Source: Funneliformis mosseae
Lineage: Eukaryota; Glomeromycota; Glomeromycetes; Glomerales; Glomeraceae
Assembly: GCA_910592005.1 (NCBI GenBank)
Contig: CAJVPP010002170.1
Span: forward strand, 1 to 16,009
Reading direction: 5' to 3'
DNA: 16,009 nucleotides
Positions 15,101 to 16,009 of the stretch are shown here, piece by piece. A program made the position numbers and the translations under genes. Below the pieces are notes generated by a model. It searched no databases. It was not told the DNA's origin and saw only the letters and a list, made by a program, of their open reading frames with translations. Position 1 is the stretch's first letter; every line of letters begins with the position of its first letter.

Positions 15101-16009
15101 ATGATTGTAATCCATCGCAAATCTGATACCGTTTCAATATCAACAAAACAGATTTGTTTTAATTGTTTAGGATTATCTTTCTAATGAATTGTTATACAAA
15201 TTATGAACACAACATCTTTTTCGTATTTTGCATTAGGTATCTCACCCATTTTTTATGAGCTATATATTTTGATATCCCATATGAGAATAAGGGTGCAATC
15301 CTGTAAAAGTGCTGAGGAAAATAATAGATTATTATAATCGTCCTCACTTGTTGGATTGTAATTATTCACAGAAACTTGAAAGCGATAAGTACTCCCTTGA
15401 ATATATTCGTAGAAATAATTATTTAACATTATCTAACTTGAAAGATGTAATCTTTTTCACAGGTTACTTTACGGTAATAATATATTAGGATTAGATCATC
15501 AGAAGCTATATGGATATTGACTTTAAGAACTGCCTTTAACGTATTATACTGGTTAAATTGATTTCAAGTAATAACACGTATATATGATTTTTTCTTTGTA
15601 TGATATCCTCGAAGTGAGAAAGTACTAATATTCTCAATCCCAAATTATGATGTACCTTTGAGAGTATTGAATAATATATTTACTAATATAGTCTTAAATG
15701 TAGATAGTGGTATCTCTTCAGATACTTTAACATCAAAGAAGGGCTTAATGCCTGTAATTTTTACAACTGCTTTTTGTCCATTAATTAAAGTACCAGTAAT
15801 ACGCAAAATATAAGAGAAGACACCATTTATACAGTAGTGGTCATAAGTATCTGACCGCCTGAGATCGTCTAAAATTATTATATAACTACCTCTTAAATTT
15901 TCCAGAAATATAATATAACACAATACATGATTACCTGTAAATTTATAAGTGTCGATGATACAAAAAAAAAATTTAGATGATCATCAAACTTTCGCTTGAA
16001 AAATGGAAC
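12122..16009 (-). pseudogene. Family B DNA polymerase with 3'-5' exonuclease, decayed and truncated by the window edge
   Basis: N-terminal segments read RGSYIIILDDLRRSDTYDHY and LRITGTLINGQKAVVKITGI (15645-15923). Exonuclease: Exo I region WDIKIYSS (15262-15279; Lys where DIE is expected), Exo [11 protein letters not shown] (15001-15027), then VIKYCIIDALSY and NLINEYREVASISF. Polymerase: motif A DFTFLYP (14224-14244), motif B LDAKQSALKVYINSFYS (Gly to Ser; KVYINSFYS at 13743-13769), motif C KYEDTDSLYLVCP (YEDTDS at 13602-13619), then [20 protein letters not shown], thumb LYQILEPGERFEYVVVEN and GDKIEYLEVVRRLGKNIN, an Asp/Glu-rich insert near 12680, and a long tail to TAA 12122-12124. At about 1,300 codons it is at the large end of the family and would copy the element's DNA. 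Frameshifts include runs near 15970, 14310 and 13888, and more near 15440, 14095, 13520 and 13300; stops are numerous; a minisatellite splits it at about 14376-14515. Confidence 0.95.
14376..14515. repeat. Degenerate minisatellite inside the polymerase gene
   Basis: On the plus strand, units of about 11 bp such as GATAGGACACT, GATAGGATACT and GATGGGATATA are followed by GATGGGACA, GATAGGACC, then GGGACATAG and two ACATATAGCT-type units (GAGACATATAGCTGAGAC). The stretch lies between the polymerase segments ending CNFVCGGRSQ (about 14521) and starting KGVLTSTISKG (about 14365). It makes the gap between that point and motif A some 45 codons longer than I would expect for the family, so it looks like an insertion or expansion. 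Confidence 0.75.

Noticed and set aside
3726..16009. An alternative genetic code in which TAG/TAA or TGA are sense codons.
   Set aside because: All three stop codons occur, at positions expected for different residues (Trp, Gln, Arg), together with frameshifts and loss of catalytic residues. That is decay, not recoding.
1..16009. tRNA, rRNA or other structured RNA genes.
   Set aside because: No tRNA-like A/B box pairs or rRNA segments were recognised on reading both strands.

Overview
Eukaryotic, very AT-rich accessory DNA. Almost every recognisable gene is a decayed copy, with in-frame stops and one-base frameshifts. Several reading frames resemble families I know from arbuscular mycorrhizal fungi (Glomeromycotina, Rhizophagus-like). 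These are a lineage-expanded host family (about 251-1427), a Polinton/Maverick-type integrase, an A32-like ATPase and a family B DNA polymerase. The fungal assignment is inference from remembered family resemblance; no search was run. There are no bacterial ribosome binding sites or operons, and there are plausible spliceosomal introns.

Layout. 1-250: AT-rich flank with a hairpin. 251-1427 (+): pseudogene of the host family, with candidate introns. 1428-1917: no gene; inverted repeats of a probable old dispersed repeat. 1918-3748 (+): a helical-protein gene cut in two by a 1342-bp Tc1/mariner element (2116-3457, TA duplication, terminal inverted repeats, dead transposase). 3726-6216 (-): three linked pseudogenes read towards lower coordinates: integrase (5117-6216), zinc-ribbon plus nuclease-like protein (4563-5037), and A32-like packaging ATPase (3726-4498). 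6265-9744 (+), divergent from the integrase with 48 bp between: a long coiled-coil / Gag / zinc-knuckle / retropepsin polyprotein. 9913-10474 (-): unknown helical gene. 10521-10640: three 40-bp tandem repeats between divergent genes. 10763-11377 (+): coiled-coil protein with a C-terminal membrane anchor. 11459-about 12030 (-): unknown gene. 12122-16009 (-, running off the window): family B DNA polymerase with exonuclease and polymerase motifs, interrupted by a minisatellite.

Interpretation. 3.7-16 kb is best read as one degraded Polinton/Maverick-like self-replicating element: integrase for insertion, polymerase for copying, ATPase for packaging. Two things are unlike a textbook Polinton. No adenovirus-type protease or double-jelly-roll capsid is seen; the place of structural genes is taken by a retroelement-style Gag with zinc knuckle and aspartic protease, without reverse transcriptase, RNase H or long terminal repeats. 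The polymerase motifs also look more like the RNA-primed branch of family B than the protein-primed branch. This combination is the most interesting signal here. Both element ends are unproven: the polymerase end lies outside the window, and no long terminal inverted repeat could be located.

Decay. Many stops sit where related reading frames suggest Trp, Gln or Arg (TGG, CAA/CAG, CGA), and several key residues show changes explained by G-to-A or C-to-T (Cys to Tyr, Glu to Lys, Asp to Asn). That suggests cytosine-deamination-type decay of a silenced element. Ancestral residues are inferred from family patterns, not from an alignment.
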